Below, one piece after another: positions 16,278 through 22,805 of a stretch of DNA of 42,841 bases (the first letter of the stretch is position 1; each line of letters begins with the position of its first letter). The DNA comes from Clostridia bacterium (GTDB lineage Bacteria > Bacillota > Clostridia > Oscillospirales > CAG-272). The notes under the pieces were generated by a model. That model saw only the letters and a list, made by a program, of their open reading frames with translations. It had not been told where the DNA came from and made no database searches. Position numbers and translations under genes: made by a program. The stretch is taken from NCBI GenBank assembly GCA_017412045.1, contig JAFQOX010000043.1, positions 1 through 42,841 on the forward strand. The letters run 5' to 3'.

Positions 16278-16949
16278 TTATCCTTTTAGTATTTTACATT
16301 TTTTATTGCGTTCTGTAAGTAATGTGCCAATCTCTTGGATGAGATATTTTTTATCATCTGCCGTTTTCATTTCTTCAACCTTGGCAATGATTCTTGATTC
16401 CAAATCACAGAGCATTTCGTGGCTCATCGGATCGCTGAAGCGTACTTTTTCGGCAAGCTTGGTTAGCAATATCTTCGTTTCGGAATCAGATTCGCTGTTT
16501 GCCAACATTTCAATATCCATTTGTAAAAATTGAATAAAAGCGCGTTTTGTCTTGATTTTTTCATCCAAACGATCAATCTCGCCTACGCCTGCTTGTCCCG
16601 TGATTGAGCAGATGGCAAAGATGGCAAGAATGACAGCGCATACGATGATTGCCAACCACATGGGCAACGTAGGGAAGATCTTAAAAACCGCAAAAGCAAT
16701 CAGTTGAAGGATCAGATACGTAAGTCCAACGTGAATAAGGGGAATACCGAGAAATTTACTGTTCAAGGTTTCCTTTTTGTCAAAAGCAATCTTCCAAAGC
16801 GGAATTTGAGTTACAAAAGCAAGGATGGAGAAAGCGTATGCAGTCCAGAATGTTGCGGTTTTGTCGGTAGGTATCACGAATGCAATGACATGAAAAAGCG
16901 CAAACCCAATGCCCACAACAAGATAAGCCATAGAATGTTTCTTTTTCAT
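16278..16949 (-). CDS. Four-helix membrane protein with cytosolic helical tail
   Basis: A 223-residue protein with four predicted transmembrane helices in the first ~120 residues (around 8-26, 33-52, 70-92 and 97-116), then a charged helical cytosolic tail (about 122-223), which includes EIDRLDEKIKTKRAFI and may form a coiled coil. I do not recognise a family. Its ATG overlaps the stop of the SPFH gene by four bases (ATGA), so translation is coupled and the two products are probably made in equal amounts. The SPFH protein may dock on this membrane anchor. This is the second gene of the operon. Confidence 0.78.
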   Translation of the reverse strand: MKKKHSMAYLVVGIGFALFHVIAFVIPTDKTATFWTAYAFSILAFVTQIPLWKIAFDKKETLNSKFLGIPLIHVGLTYLILQLIAFAVFKIFPTLPMWLAIIVCAVILAIFAICSITGQAGVGEIDRLDEKIKTKRAFIQFLQMDIEMLANSESDSETKILLTKLAEKVRFSDPMSHEMLCDLESRIIAKVEEMKTADDKKYLIQEIGTLLTERNKKCKILKG

Positions 16950-18136
16950 CGGTCATCCCCCCTCTTTGTTCCGCATTTGGGGCAGAATTTCCCGGGGCGC
17001 TCAAATTGATAACCGCAATTTCGGCATATGTGATCGGGAACGGAAACTTTTGCTCCGCACTCATCACAAAATACGGAGCCGGGAGTCAGCTTTGCCCCGC
17101 AATTTTCGCAAAAAGCATTGATTGGCGCGGAAGGATTTGTCGGTAGGGTGTTTACGTTGTTAAATGCTGTATTGACTGCGCCTCCGACCATGCTTGCAAT
17201 CTCGCCACCTACGCCTGCCATCATGCCAAGCCCGATTCCCATATTTGTAAATTGCCCCGAGCCCTCATTTTTAGCCGCGTCTTGCGCAACGTCAAAACCG
17301 CGTTCCTGCTGATAGGTATAGCCTTCCTGCGCGCGTTTGGTTGCTTGTGCTTGTGAATCAATCACTACCTTCTGCGCTTCTGTTTGTGCATGAATCAATT
17401 CTGTTTGCTGTTGGATTTTGGCTTCGGCAATATCAGCATACTGACGGAAATGGAGTTCTTTGAATTTTTCATATTGTATCGTTCCTTCGGGCTTTACAAT
17501 CGTTGTAACGTAAAAACGATTGAGTCTGACACCGTATTCCAAAAAGTCATTGATTAACTTTTCATGAATTTCCGATGAAAAAGTTTCAAGCTGCTCATCA
17601 ATTTCAAAAATATTGATTGCATTTTTCCGCATGATCTGCGCAATATATGTCTTGACCTTTGTCATCAAAACTGCACGGAAAAAGGTGGTCAGTTTATCCC
17701 GTCCGAGATCGCGTTCAGTTCCGACAAGCTTCGTCAGAAGCATACGGGAATCTTCCACGCTTAAAGCCATCTCACCGGAAGCGCCGATTGCCAAAGGGAA
17801 TTTATAGGTTGGTTCAATATATTGAATCTTACTGTCTGTTCCCCAACGAATCGCCAATTGTTCTGTTTTATTGACAAAATAAACCTCACAGTGAAAGGGC
17901 GTTTTCCCTCCTGTCGGAATATTCGTGAAGTGGCGCAGCAATGGAATATTCTGTGTTTCCAATGTATATCTGCCCGCTCCAAACAAATCCAATGCTTGAC
18001 CGTTCATGAAAAAGACTGCTTCCTGGCTTTCATGAACGATCAACTGTGTTGTTGTATTGAAATCCTCGCAAGGATGTTTCCAAACAAACGTGCTGTTGTC
18101 GCCTTCGTATTTAATAATATCGACAATATTCGCCAT
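16946..18136 (-). CDS. SPFH-domain protein with C-terminal double zinc ribbon (YdjI-like)
   Basis: A 396-residue protein. The N-terminal ~260 residues form an SPFH/band-7-like domain (starting VDIIKYEGDNSTFVWKHP). A helical, glutamine-rich region follows (about 255-300), then a glycine-rich hydrophobic stretch (MGIGLGMMAGVGGEIASMVG), and a tail with four CxxC pairs (CENCG, CDECG, CRNCG, CPKCG) for two zinc ribbons. The closest known protein is Bacillus YdjI, from an operon linked to membrane-stress response with a PspA paralogue. The ATG at 18136 follows AAAGGAG; the upstream extension lacks a site. It is the first gene of the operon, with a perfect sigma-A promoter at 18180-18208. Confidence 0.85.
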   Translation of the reverse strand: MANIVDIIKYEGDNSTFVWKHPCEDFNTTTQLIVHESQEAVFFMNGQALDLFGAGRYTLETQNIPLLRHFTNIPTGGKTPFHCEVYFVNKTEQLAIRWGTDSKIQYIEPTYKFPLAIGASGEMALSVEDSRMLLTKLVGTERDLGRDKLTTFFRAVLMTKVKTYIAQIMRKNAINIFEIDEQLETFSSEIHEKLINDFLEYGVRLNRFYVTTIVKPEGTIQYEKFKELHFRQYADIAEAKIQQQTELIHAQTEAQKVVIDSQAQATKRAQEGYTYQQERGFDVAQDAAKNEGSGQFTNMGIGLGMMAGVGGEIASMVGGAVNTAFNNVNTLPTNPSAPINAFCENCGAKLTPGSVFCDECGAKVSVPDHICRNCGYQFERPGKFCPKCGTKRGDDR

Positions 18137-18179
18137 CAAATGATCGACTCCTTTAAAAAATGGAACTATTCTACCTATG

Positions 18180-18208
18180 ATTATACTATTAAAGTTCCTG
18201 TTTGTCAA
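18180..18208 (-). promoter_or_regulatory. Sigma-A promoter of the SPFH operon, inside a dyad
   Basis: Minus strand TTGACA (18203-18208), 17 bases, TATAAT (18180-18185): both boxes are consensus. GGAACT (18162-18167) and AGTTCC (18193-18198) form an inverted repeat around the -10 box, a likely repressor site. Confidence 0.75.
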
Positions 18209-18215
18209 GGTTTTT

Positions 18216-18231
18216 AGGAAGTATAATTCCT
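18216..18231. promoter_or_regulatory. Palindromic operator candidate between the XRE gene and SPFH operon
   Basis: AGGAAGTATAATTCCT is an interrupted palindrome overlapping a TATAAT box that faces the XRE gene. It shares the GGAA/TTCC half-sites with the dyad at 18162-18198. The XRE protein is the obvious candidate ligand. Confidence 0.5.
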
Positions 18232-18258
18232 ATATAAGCACAAAAAGGAGGAAGAATA

Positions 18259-18588
18259 ATGCTTATTTATGATTTTACAACGATAGGTAACAAATTATTT
18301 TCATTTCGTAAAAGAATGGGGATGACACAAGCGGAGGTGGCTGAGGCTGCGGGACTTTCCGACAGAACGTACGCTGATATTGAACGCGGCACGGTCAATA
18401 TGCGTATCGAAACGATTTTGCATATTTGCGATGTTTTGCACATTACGCCCGATGAAATTTTTACGGAGAAAGATACCAATGAAATTTCCAAACAAGACGA
18501 AATCTGGGAACGCCTGAAGTCATGCTCTCCGAAAGATCAGGAAACCGCGCTGCGGATTCTTGCCGCTTATTTGCAATCTTTGGATTAA
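18259..18588 (+). CDS. XRE-family helix-turn-helix regulator of the SPFH island
   Basis: A 109-residue protein: a lambda-repressor-like HTH over about residues 10-68 (RKRMGMTQAEVAEAAGLSDR, TYADIERGTVNMRIETI), then a short tail with CSPKDQETALRILAAYLQSL, a helical hairpin seen in many small clostridial XRE regulators. AAAGGAGG precedes the ATG. It is divergent from the four-gene SPFH operon across a 122-base interval holding palindromes, so it probably represses that operon and itself. A terminator follows directly. The second XRE gene at 22028 has the same layout. Confidence 0.88.
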   Translation: MLIYDFTTIGNKLFSFRKRMGMTQAEVAEAAGLSDRTYADIERGTVNMRIETILHICDVLHITPDEIFTEKDTNEISKQDEIWERLKSCSPKDQETALRILAAYLQSLD

Positions 18589-18589
18589 C

Positions 18590-18636
18590 AAAAAATCCCA
18601 CTCTTCGGATTTCTCCGAAAGAGTGGGAACGTTTTT
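18590..18636. terminator. Rho-independent terminator after the XRE gene
   Basis: The stem TCCCACTCTTCGGA pairs with TCCGAAAGAGTGGGA, with flanking A and T runs. It belongs to a hairpin family also found at 19715, 21274 and 22342. Confidence 0.85.
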
Positions 18637-18680
18637 ATCATCATATCATAACACATAAAAGTACCGCGAACTGCTTACTG

Positions 18681-18745
18681 CCGGTTCAATCCTCACAGGA
18701 CTGTCGTTCAACGGTGCGATCAAGTGTCCCGACGGCGGCAATTTT
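18681..18745 (+). pseudogene. Relict of the GH94-like gene 3' end
   Basis: Bases 18705-18741 match 14413-14449, the last coding part of the GH94-like gene, at 34 of 37 positions. Translation around it reads SILTGLSFNGAIKCPDGGNF against SFTLDGVAFNGAIKRPDDGK in the intact protein. The reading frame has no start and is not a gene. It is either a leftover of a second phosphorylase gene or an old attachment-site duplication. The rest of 18637-18885 is AT-rich and shows nothing further. Confidence 0.6.
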
Positions 18746-18885
18746 CAATTCTTTAGAATTCTTCAGAATTTTTTTCGGTTTTTCTTCAGAAACGTATGTT
18801 ATCATATAGGCACAGGAAAGGAAGAACAAATCGAACTTCCCCGAAATCCACAACAACAAAACAACAAAAAGAAAGTGAGGAAAAA

Positions 18886-19233
18886 ATGATGTTGAATTCT
18901 TTGGATTGGTTGGTCATTTTGTTTATGGGCTTGGCAGGTGTTGCCATTCTCTCTCTGGCGCTGATGTTACTCTGCAAAAATAAGGTCGTTCGATACGTAA
19001 CGACGGGAATCGTGCTTGCCGCCGCAGGCGTTGCTGCATTCTTCGGCTTCATGGTCGGTATTACGGGCTATTTCATCGGTCAGCTTGCCGTCGCTTTGAT
19101 GGCGGGACTTTTGATCGCAGGCGCGGTCGTGCTCGGTATTCTCGGCGCGAAGAATACGAAGCTGTTTTTGTATTCCCGTATTGCTTCTGCCATGGCGCTC
19201 GTGCTCGGTATGGCAAGCGCATTCTTCATCTGA
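18886..19233 (+). CDS. Small four-helix membrane protein
   Basis: A 115-residue, very hydrophobic protein with three to four predicted membrane helices (about 8-29, 36-58, 60-82 and 92-114), separated by very short basic turns such as CKNKVVRY and GAKNTKLF. No family is recognised. GTGAGGA lies about five bases before the ATG at 18886; the following ATG at 18889 is equally possible. It is a single gene between the SPFH island and the second phosphoesterase locus, followed by a GC-rich terminator. Confidence 0.7.
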   Translation: MMLNSLDWLVILFMGLAGVAILSLALMLLCKNKVVRYVTTGIVLAAAGVAAFFGFMVGITGYFIGQLAVALMAGLLIAGAVVLGILGAKNTKLFLYSRIASAMALVLGMASAFFI

Positions 19234-19288
19234 TATTCTTGACGAAAAAGCATTTTCATACAGTTGCTTTGGAATCGCGTAAAATGAG

Positions 19289-19327
19289 AACCCCCCTCCG
19301 TAAGGACTGCGTCCGTGCGGAGGGGTT
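19289..19327 (+). terminator. Terminator after the small membrane protein
   Basis: ACCCCCCTCCG pairs with CGGAGGGGTTT, about 55 bases past the stop. It resembles the hairpin at 14502-14537. Confidence 0.6.
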
Positions 19328-19389
19328 TGCTTCGTATGCCTCGATCCCTGCAAAAATCGGGAATTTCCGTATTCTTCGGAATTTTGATC

Positions 19390-19653
19390 TTACAAGATCA
19401 AAATACACAAAAGCGCCGATAAAACACTTGCCGTGAACGCTCCTATGAGAAAGCTCGGAAGCGAAAACGCAAAGCTTTTTCTTTTTTTGCCCGTCTTATA
19501 TTCGGAAATGATGCGGTTGGCTTCCTTTACGATGTCGCCGCCCTTGACCTCGCGCGGCAGATCCCCCTTTAAAATGATGAAGGCTTCGTCGATATAGTCG
19601 CACCCGACACCCTTCAGAATCACTAAATTCTTTTTGAATTCCTTGATAACCAT
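19390..19653 (-). CDS. Small protein with C-terminal membrane anchor
   Basis: An 87-residue protein: a soluble N-terminal part (about 1-60, including VILKGVGCDYIDEAFIILKG), then a basic stretch TGKKRKS, and one C-terminal hydrophobic helix (about 64-87). GAGGAAAGGAAC precedes the ATG. No family is recognised. The tail-anchored layout, with positively charged residues before the helix, suggests the N-terminus faces the cytoplasm. It lies downstream of, and on the same strand as, the second metallophosphoesterase, but a terminator separates them. Confidence 0.65.
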   Translation of the reverse strand: MVIKEFKKNLVILKGVGCDYIDEAFIILKGDLPREVKGGDIVKEANRIISEYKTGKKRKSFAFSLPSFLIGAFTASVLSALLCILIL

Positions 19654-19714
19654 AAAAGTTCCTTTCCTCGCTCGTTTTTTAAGAGTATTGACGGGAAAAG
19701 GGGGGACTATTCAG

Positions 19715-19760
19715 AAAAAATCCCACCTCCTCGGATTTTTCCGAAAGGGTGGGATTTTTT
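19715..19760. terminator. Bidirectional terminator after the second phosphoesterase
   Basis: TCCCACC...GGGTGGGA stem flanked by A6 and T6, of the same family as 18590-18636. It serves the minus-strand phosphoesterase ending at 19816. Confidence 0.85.
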
Positions 19761-19815
19761 GCTTTTCATACATGATCAAACGCTCGTTTGACAAAGATGC
19801 ATTTGGCAATATTGT

Positions 19816-21144
19816 TCAGACCGTAAACGGATAAGAAACCGCCTCGCTTGCCGCGCCCCAGGAATCGTAGGCGGTCAGAATGACCTCGTAATCCGCGGGG
19901 GAGAGCGCGCCGATATGGCAGGTGAGCGTATCCTTCATCTCCGAGGGCGTTTTTACGCGGTAGAAATCGGAAAGGATCTTGAAGGTTTTGACGGTCTCGC
20001 CCGCTTTCTTGAGCTCCATCGTGTAGTGGTGCGCAAAGGTATCGTCCTTTGCCGCGCCGAATTCGACGGTGACGTCCCGATTGCCGTTTTCGTCGATCTC
20101 ACCGATCACGGCTTTGATATTTTTGGAAAGAACGGGCGCGGGATTGTTTTCCGGGAAGCCGCGGTCCTTGCCGTACGCGGTCAGATGAGAGCCGTCGGCG
20201 GTCGGGTGAGCAAGCTCCCAAGGCGTGTCAAGGGTGGTCTTGTTGTAGAAGTCCATGCGGTTGAGTCGCATATTTCCGTTTTTGTCGATCTGACCGATGA
20301 GTCCCTGCGAAAACTCGAATTTGTCCTTCATGGTCGTCAGCGAAGCCATGTTTTCATAGCCGCCGTCCTCGATCGCCATGTAGCTGACGGAGCCGCAACC
20401 GACGGAGGTAAACGCGGTCTGCATGATGCTGCGGGGGTCGTTGAGGGGGAAATGCAGGTGTCCGCCGAAAACGATGACCTGATTGTATTTGGAAAGAATG
20501 TCCGTTACGTCGCTCGTGACCCACATATCCTTGAGCGTGGAGCCGGGCTCTCTGCCGAGCGTGCTTCCGTATATAGTATCGTAGATCATGGGATGCGTCA
20601 AAACGATGACGTAGGCGTTCGGATTTTCGGAGGTGATCTGCGCCAGCGTGCGGTCGAGCCAATCCTTCGTTGCCTGCGTATAGGTAACGTCCGTATACGT
20701 CACGGGGAGCAGCGTGAGGATATGATAGCCGTTCACGACGCAATGGCGGTTGCCCTCCGCTTCCAGAATATCCATGTCAATGTCCTTTTGGAAGTAATCG
20801 GGGCCGAGCATTTCGTTGAGCTTCGCGGCTTCTGTTTTCGATTCCGCGCTCCAATGCACGTCGTGATTGCCGACGGCGAAGATCATGGGCATTTCCTTCG
20901 GATCGAAAACGCTTTCATATACTTTTTTATAAACGTAGATCTGTTCGAATTTGCCGCCGTAGCCGCCCGCGTTGATGAGGTCGCCGACGGTGAGGATCGC
21001 GTCAACGCCGCCGAATTCCTTGATCTGCTTGAGCGCGTTCGTGAAAAAGGCTTTGTCGCGTCCGGCATTGTCGTTGCACATATGAACGTCGCTGATCGCG
21101 GCGAACGTAAAAACGATTTTGGATTCGTCGAATATATTTTTCAT
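19816..21144 (-). CDS. Calcineurin-like metallophosphoesterase, signal-less paralogue
   Basis: A 442-residue paralogue of the lipoprotein at 8007-9512, sharing long identical stretches such as EGNRHCVVNGYHILTLLPVT and THPMIYDT. The motifs ISDVHM, VGDLINAG, VGNHDVHW, LTHPMI and GGHLHFP complete the two-metal site. It starts MKNIFDESKIVF, exactly where the mature part of the paralogue begins, with no signal peptide or lipobox. The ATG at 21144 is preferred because AAAGGA lies nine bases upstream; the upstream extension has no signal sequence either. It also ends in the Ig-like domain. It should act in the cytoplasm. The substrate is unknown. Confidence 0.87.
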   Translation of the reverse strand: MKNIFDESKIVFTFAAISDVHMCNDNAGRDKAFFTNALKQIKEFGGVDAILTVGDLINAGGYGGKFEQIYVYKKVYESVFDPKEMPMIFAVGNHDVHWSAESKTEAAKLNEMLGPDYFQKDIDMDILEAEGNRHCVVNGYHILTLLPVTYTDVTYTQATKDWLDRTLAQITSENPNAYVIVLTHPMIYDTIYGSTLGREPGSTLKDMWVTSDVTDILSKYNQVIVFGGHLHFPLNDPRSIMQTAFTSVGCGSVSYMAIEDGGYENMASLTTMKDKFEFSQGLIGQIDKNGNMRLNRMDFYNKTTLDTPWELAHPTADGSHLTAYGKDRGFPENNPAPVLSKNIKAVIGEIDENGNRDVTVEFGAAKDDTFAHHYTMELKKAGETVKTFKILSDFYRVKTPSEMKDTLTCHIGALSPADYEVILTAYDSWGAASEAVSYPFTV

Positions 21145-21190
21145 GAGAGATTCCTTTCCGCTTGGTCGCAAGCAAATATTTACTATATTT

Positions 21191-21219
21191 ATTATAGCAA
21201 TTTTTTCTCGCTTCATCAA
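21191..21219 (-). promoter_or_regulatory. Sigma-A promoter of the signal-less phosphoesterase
   Basis: Minus strand TTGATG (21214-21219), 17 bases, TATAAT (21191-21196), the same boxes as before the paralogue. Confidence 0.7.
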
Positions 21220-21273
21220 GTTCTTTTTGAAAAGCGGATAAAGAAATTTTTCGGAGCGAGTTTTTGACAAAAT

Positions 21274-21312
21274 AAAAATCCCACCCGATCGGATTTCTCC
21301 GAAAGGGCGGAA
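21274..21312. terminator. Terminator after the 21347-21892 gene
   Basis: TCCCACCCGATCGGA pairs with TCCGAAAGGGCGGGA. Read on the minus strand it is followed by a T run, fitting the minus-strand gene that ends at 21347. Confidence 0.75.
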
Positions 21313-21346
21313 ATATGTTTCTTTATTCGGTTTTCAGAATCTTCAT

Positions 21347-21892
21347 TTATTTTTTGCGGAATATAAATTTTTTGTTGAACAAAATTCCAACTACAAGAAG
21401 CGCCGCTCCTGTAGCAACGAGCGGGATTGACACTACCCCTGCTGCATCTATAGCTTCTGGATTTATAAGTCCCGTCATACCAACTCCGAAAGCGCTGGTT
21501 CCACAAACTAAAATTCCAAATTTCGCAATGTAAAATTTTTTCAGTTTTTCTTTATTTTCTCTCTCGATTCGTAATTCTTCAATCGCATCCTCCATGAAAC
21601 CAACTTCGTTTTTTTCAAAATGGCTCACTTTATATATCGGTTGTCCAATAACGGTTTTGTAAACATGAGCATCTTGATAGCCTACCATTAGTTGTATATC
21701 AATACAATCATATTCAGAAAGCATTGCTTGCACATTCCATTGCGTAATACCACCGTCAAATGAAATAACCAGCATACCATTGCGTACTTTCATATATTCG
21801 CCGCTTTCAAAAGTTGTAAGTAAACCGTTTATTCTGCAATCAAATGTTTCTCTAAGACGACCATTCATGATTCTAAAATGAACATATGCCAT
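21347..21892 (-). CDS. Membrane protein with N-terminal soluble domain, XRE-linked
   Basis: A 181-residue protein. The first ~105 residues are a soluble, beta-rich domain (YVHFRIMNGRLRETFDCRI...). A charged helix (about 106-128, EELRIERENKEKLKK) leads into two C-terminal membrane helices (about 130-152 and 155-173) and a basic end KKFIFRKK. No family is recognised. The ATG at 21892 has AGGAGG seven bases upstream, and an upstream frame lacks a site. It is divergent from an XRE regulator with shared direct repeats in between. Base use is AT-richer than its neighbours. It could be a toxin-like or stress membrane protein; this is not shown. Confidence 0.7.
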   Translation of the reverse strand: MAYVHFRIMNGRLRETFDCRINGLLTTFESGEYMKVRNGMLVISFDGGITQWNVQAMLSEYDCIDIQLMVGYQDAHVYKTVIGQPIYKVSHFEKNEVGFMEDAIEELRIERENKEKLKKFYIAKFGILVCGTSAFGVGMTGLINPEAIDAAGVVSIPLVATGAALLVVGILFNKKFIFRKK

Positions 21893-21926
21893 TGTATTTC
21901 CTCCTAAAATCTTTATGTTTAACCAC

Positions 21927-22013
21927 ATTATATCACAATAGGACTAACTTGTCAACCTTATAAGCATAATATTGTTGATAAATTTGTGATAATATATTCT
22001 TATAAGACTAACT
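21927..22013. promoter_or_regulatory. Divergent promoter and direct-repeat operator of the second XRE module
   Basis: Minus strand: TTGACA (21950-21955), 17 bases, TATAAT (21927-21932) for the membrane-protein gene. The direct repeat ATAGGACTAACT (21938-21949) lies in this promoter's spacer, and ATAAGACTAACT (22002-22013) lies just before the XRE ribosome binding site. Together they are a plausible operator pair. Confidence 0.65.
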
Positions 22014-22027
22014 AAGGAGAAAAAACG

Positions 22028-22309
22028 ATGGATGTTAGTAAAAGATTGATTAGTTTACGAGTACAATGCGGTTTGACTCAAAATGGATTGGCAGAAAGAG
22101 CGGGAGTATCTCAAACACATTTGCGCCGTGTTGAACTTGGTCAAGCGGATATTACCATTGGTCATCTTCAGCTTCTGTGCGATGCTATGAGTATTTCCAT
22201 TCAAGACTTTTTCAAAGATGAATCCGAATCAGATAAAATCGCAATTGCGCTTTCAAAACTTTCTCCGAAACAAAAAACACTTCTTCTCTCATTTCTTGAG
22301 AGTTTGTAA
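22028..22309 (+). CDS. XRE-family helix-turn-helix regulator, second module
   Basis: A 93-residue protein: HTH over about residues 5-60 (RLISLRVQCGLTQNGLAERA, GVSQTHLRRVELGQADITIG) and a C-terminal helical stretch SKLSPKQKTLLLSFLESL. That end parallels the end of the XRE protein at 18259. AAGGAG precedes the ATG by seven bases. It is divergent from the membrane protein at 21347-21892 and probably represses it through the repeats at 21938 and 22002. A terminator follows. Confidence 0.87.
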   Translation: MDVSKRLISLRVQCGLTQNGLAERAGVSQTHLRRVELGQADITIGHLQLLCDAMSISIQDFFKDESESDKIAIALSKLSPKQKTLLLSFLESL

Positions 22310-22341
22310 ATATGTCTACACAAAATATTTACCATATTGAT

Positions 22342-22383
22342 AAAAAAATCCCACCCGATCGGATTTCTCCGAAAGGGTGGGAA
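22342..22383. terminator. Bidirectional terminator between the XRE gene and DUF1292 gene
   Basis: TCCCACCC...GGGTGGGA stem with an A-rich left flank. It is shared by convergent genes and is the same hairpin family as 18590, 19715 and 21274. Confidence 0.75.
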
Positions 22384-22416
22384 TGCGTTTGCCTTAATTT
22401 TATTTCGACGGTGAAG

Positions 22417-22725
22417 TTATTCGCTGTCCATGGCTTCGTGATACAGCTTATCGTACTCCGCAAATACGGCGTCGATAAGCGCCTCGTCCAAAACGATATC
22501 AAAGCGGTCGTTGCCTTCTTCCGTGCGGCTGATCTCAAAGACAAGCGCTTCGTCGTCGTTCATGCCGGGCAGAAGCTGCACGGGCTGGAGAATGGCATAA
22601 AAGTGTCCCTTGTAGGCAATGCCTGCGATCTCCACGAAATCAATTTCCTCGCCCGTGGCGGAGGTCTGGGTCACGATATCGTCGTTTTCCTGCATGGGAT
22701 CCATCGTTTCGTTCTGTTCGTTCAT
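22417..22725 (-). CDS. DUF1292 (YrzB-like) protein
   Basis: A 102-residue acidic protein matching DUF1292: a glycine-poor acidic start (MNEQNETMDPMQENDDIV), then the conserved pattern EEIDFVEIAGIAYKGHFYAI, LVFEISRTEEGNDRF and a final helix. The function of the family is unknown; in Bacillota it is often encoded near yrrK/mreB-type housekeeping genes. AAAGGA lies ten bases before the ATG. A terminator at 22749-22780 separates it from the GGGtGRT gene upstream. Confidence 0.82.
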   Translation of the reverse strand: MNEQNETMDPMQENDDIVTQTSATGEEIDFVEIAGIAYKGHFYAILQPVQLLPGMNDDEALVFEISRTEEGNDRFDIVLDEALIDAVFAEYDKLYHEAMDSE

Positions 22726-22748
22726 ACGGATGATTCCTTTCTGATTTC

Positions 22749-22780
22749 AAAAACCCCCGTGCCTGAGGGCTCGGGGGTTT
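22749..22780. terminator. Terminator after the GGGtGRT gene
   Basis: AACCCCCGTGCC and its partner GGGCTCGGGGGTT form a stem; on the minus strand a T run follows. It ends the GGGtGRT transcript. Confidence 0.8.
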
Positions 22781-22805
22781 CGTATGGATTTTGATTGTCT
22801 GACGA

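Noticed and set aside
19915-21267. 450-residue antisense frame over the second phosphoesterase, with a similar one at 8124-9200 over the first
   Set aside because: Both are shadows of conserved metallophosphoesterase genes; their similarity to each other only reflects the paralogy of the sense genes.
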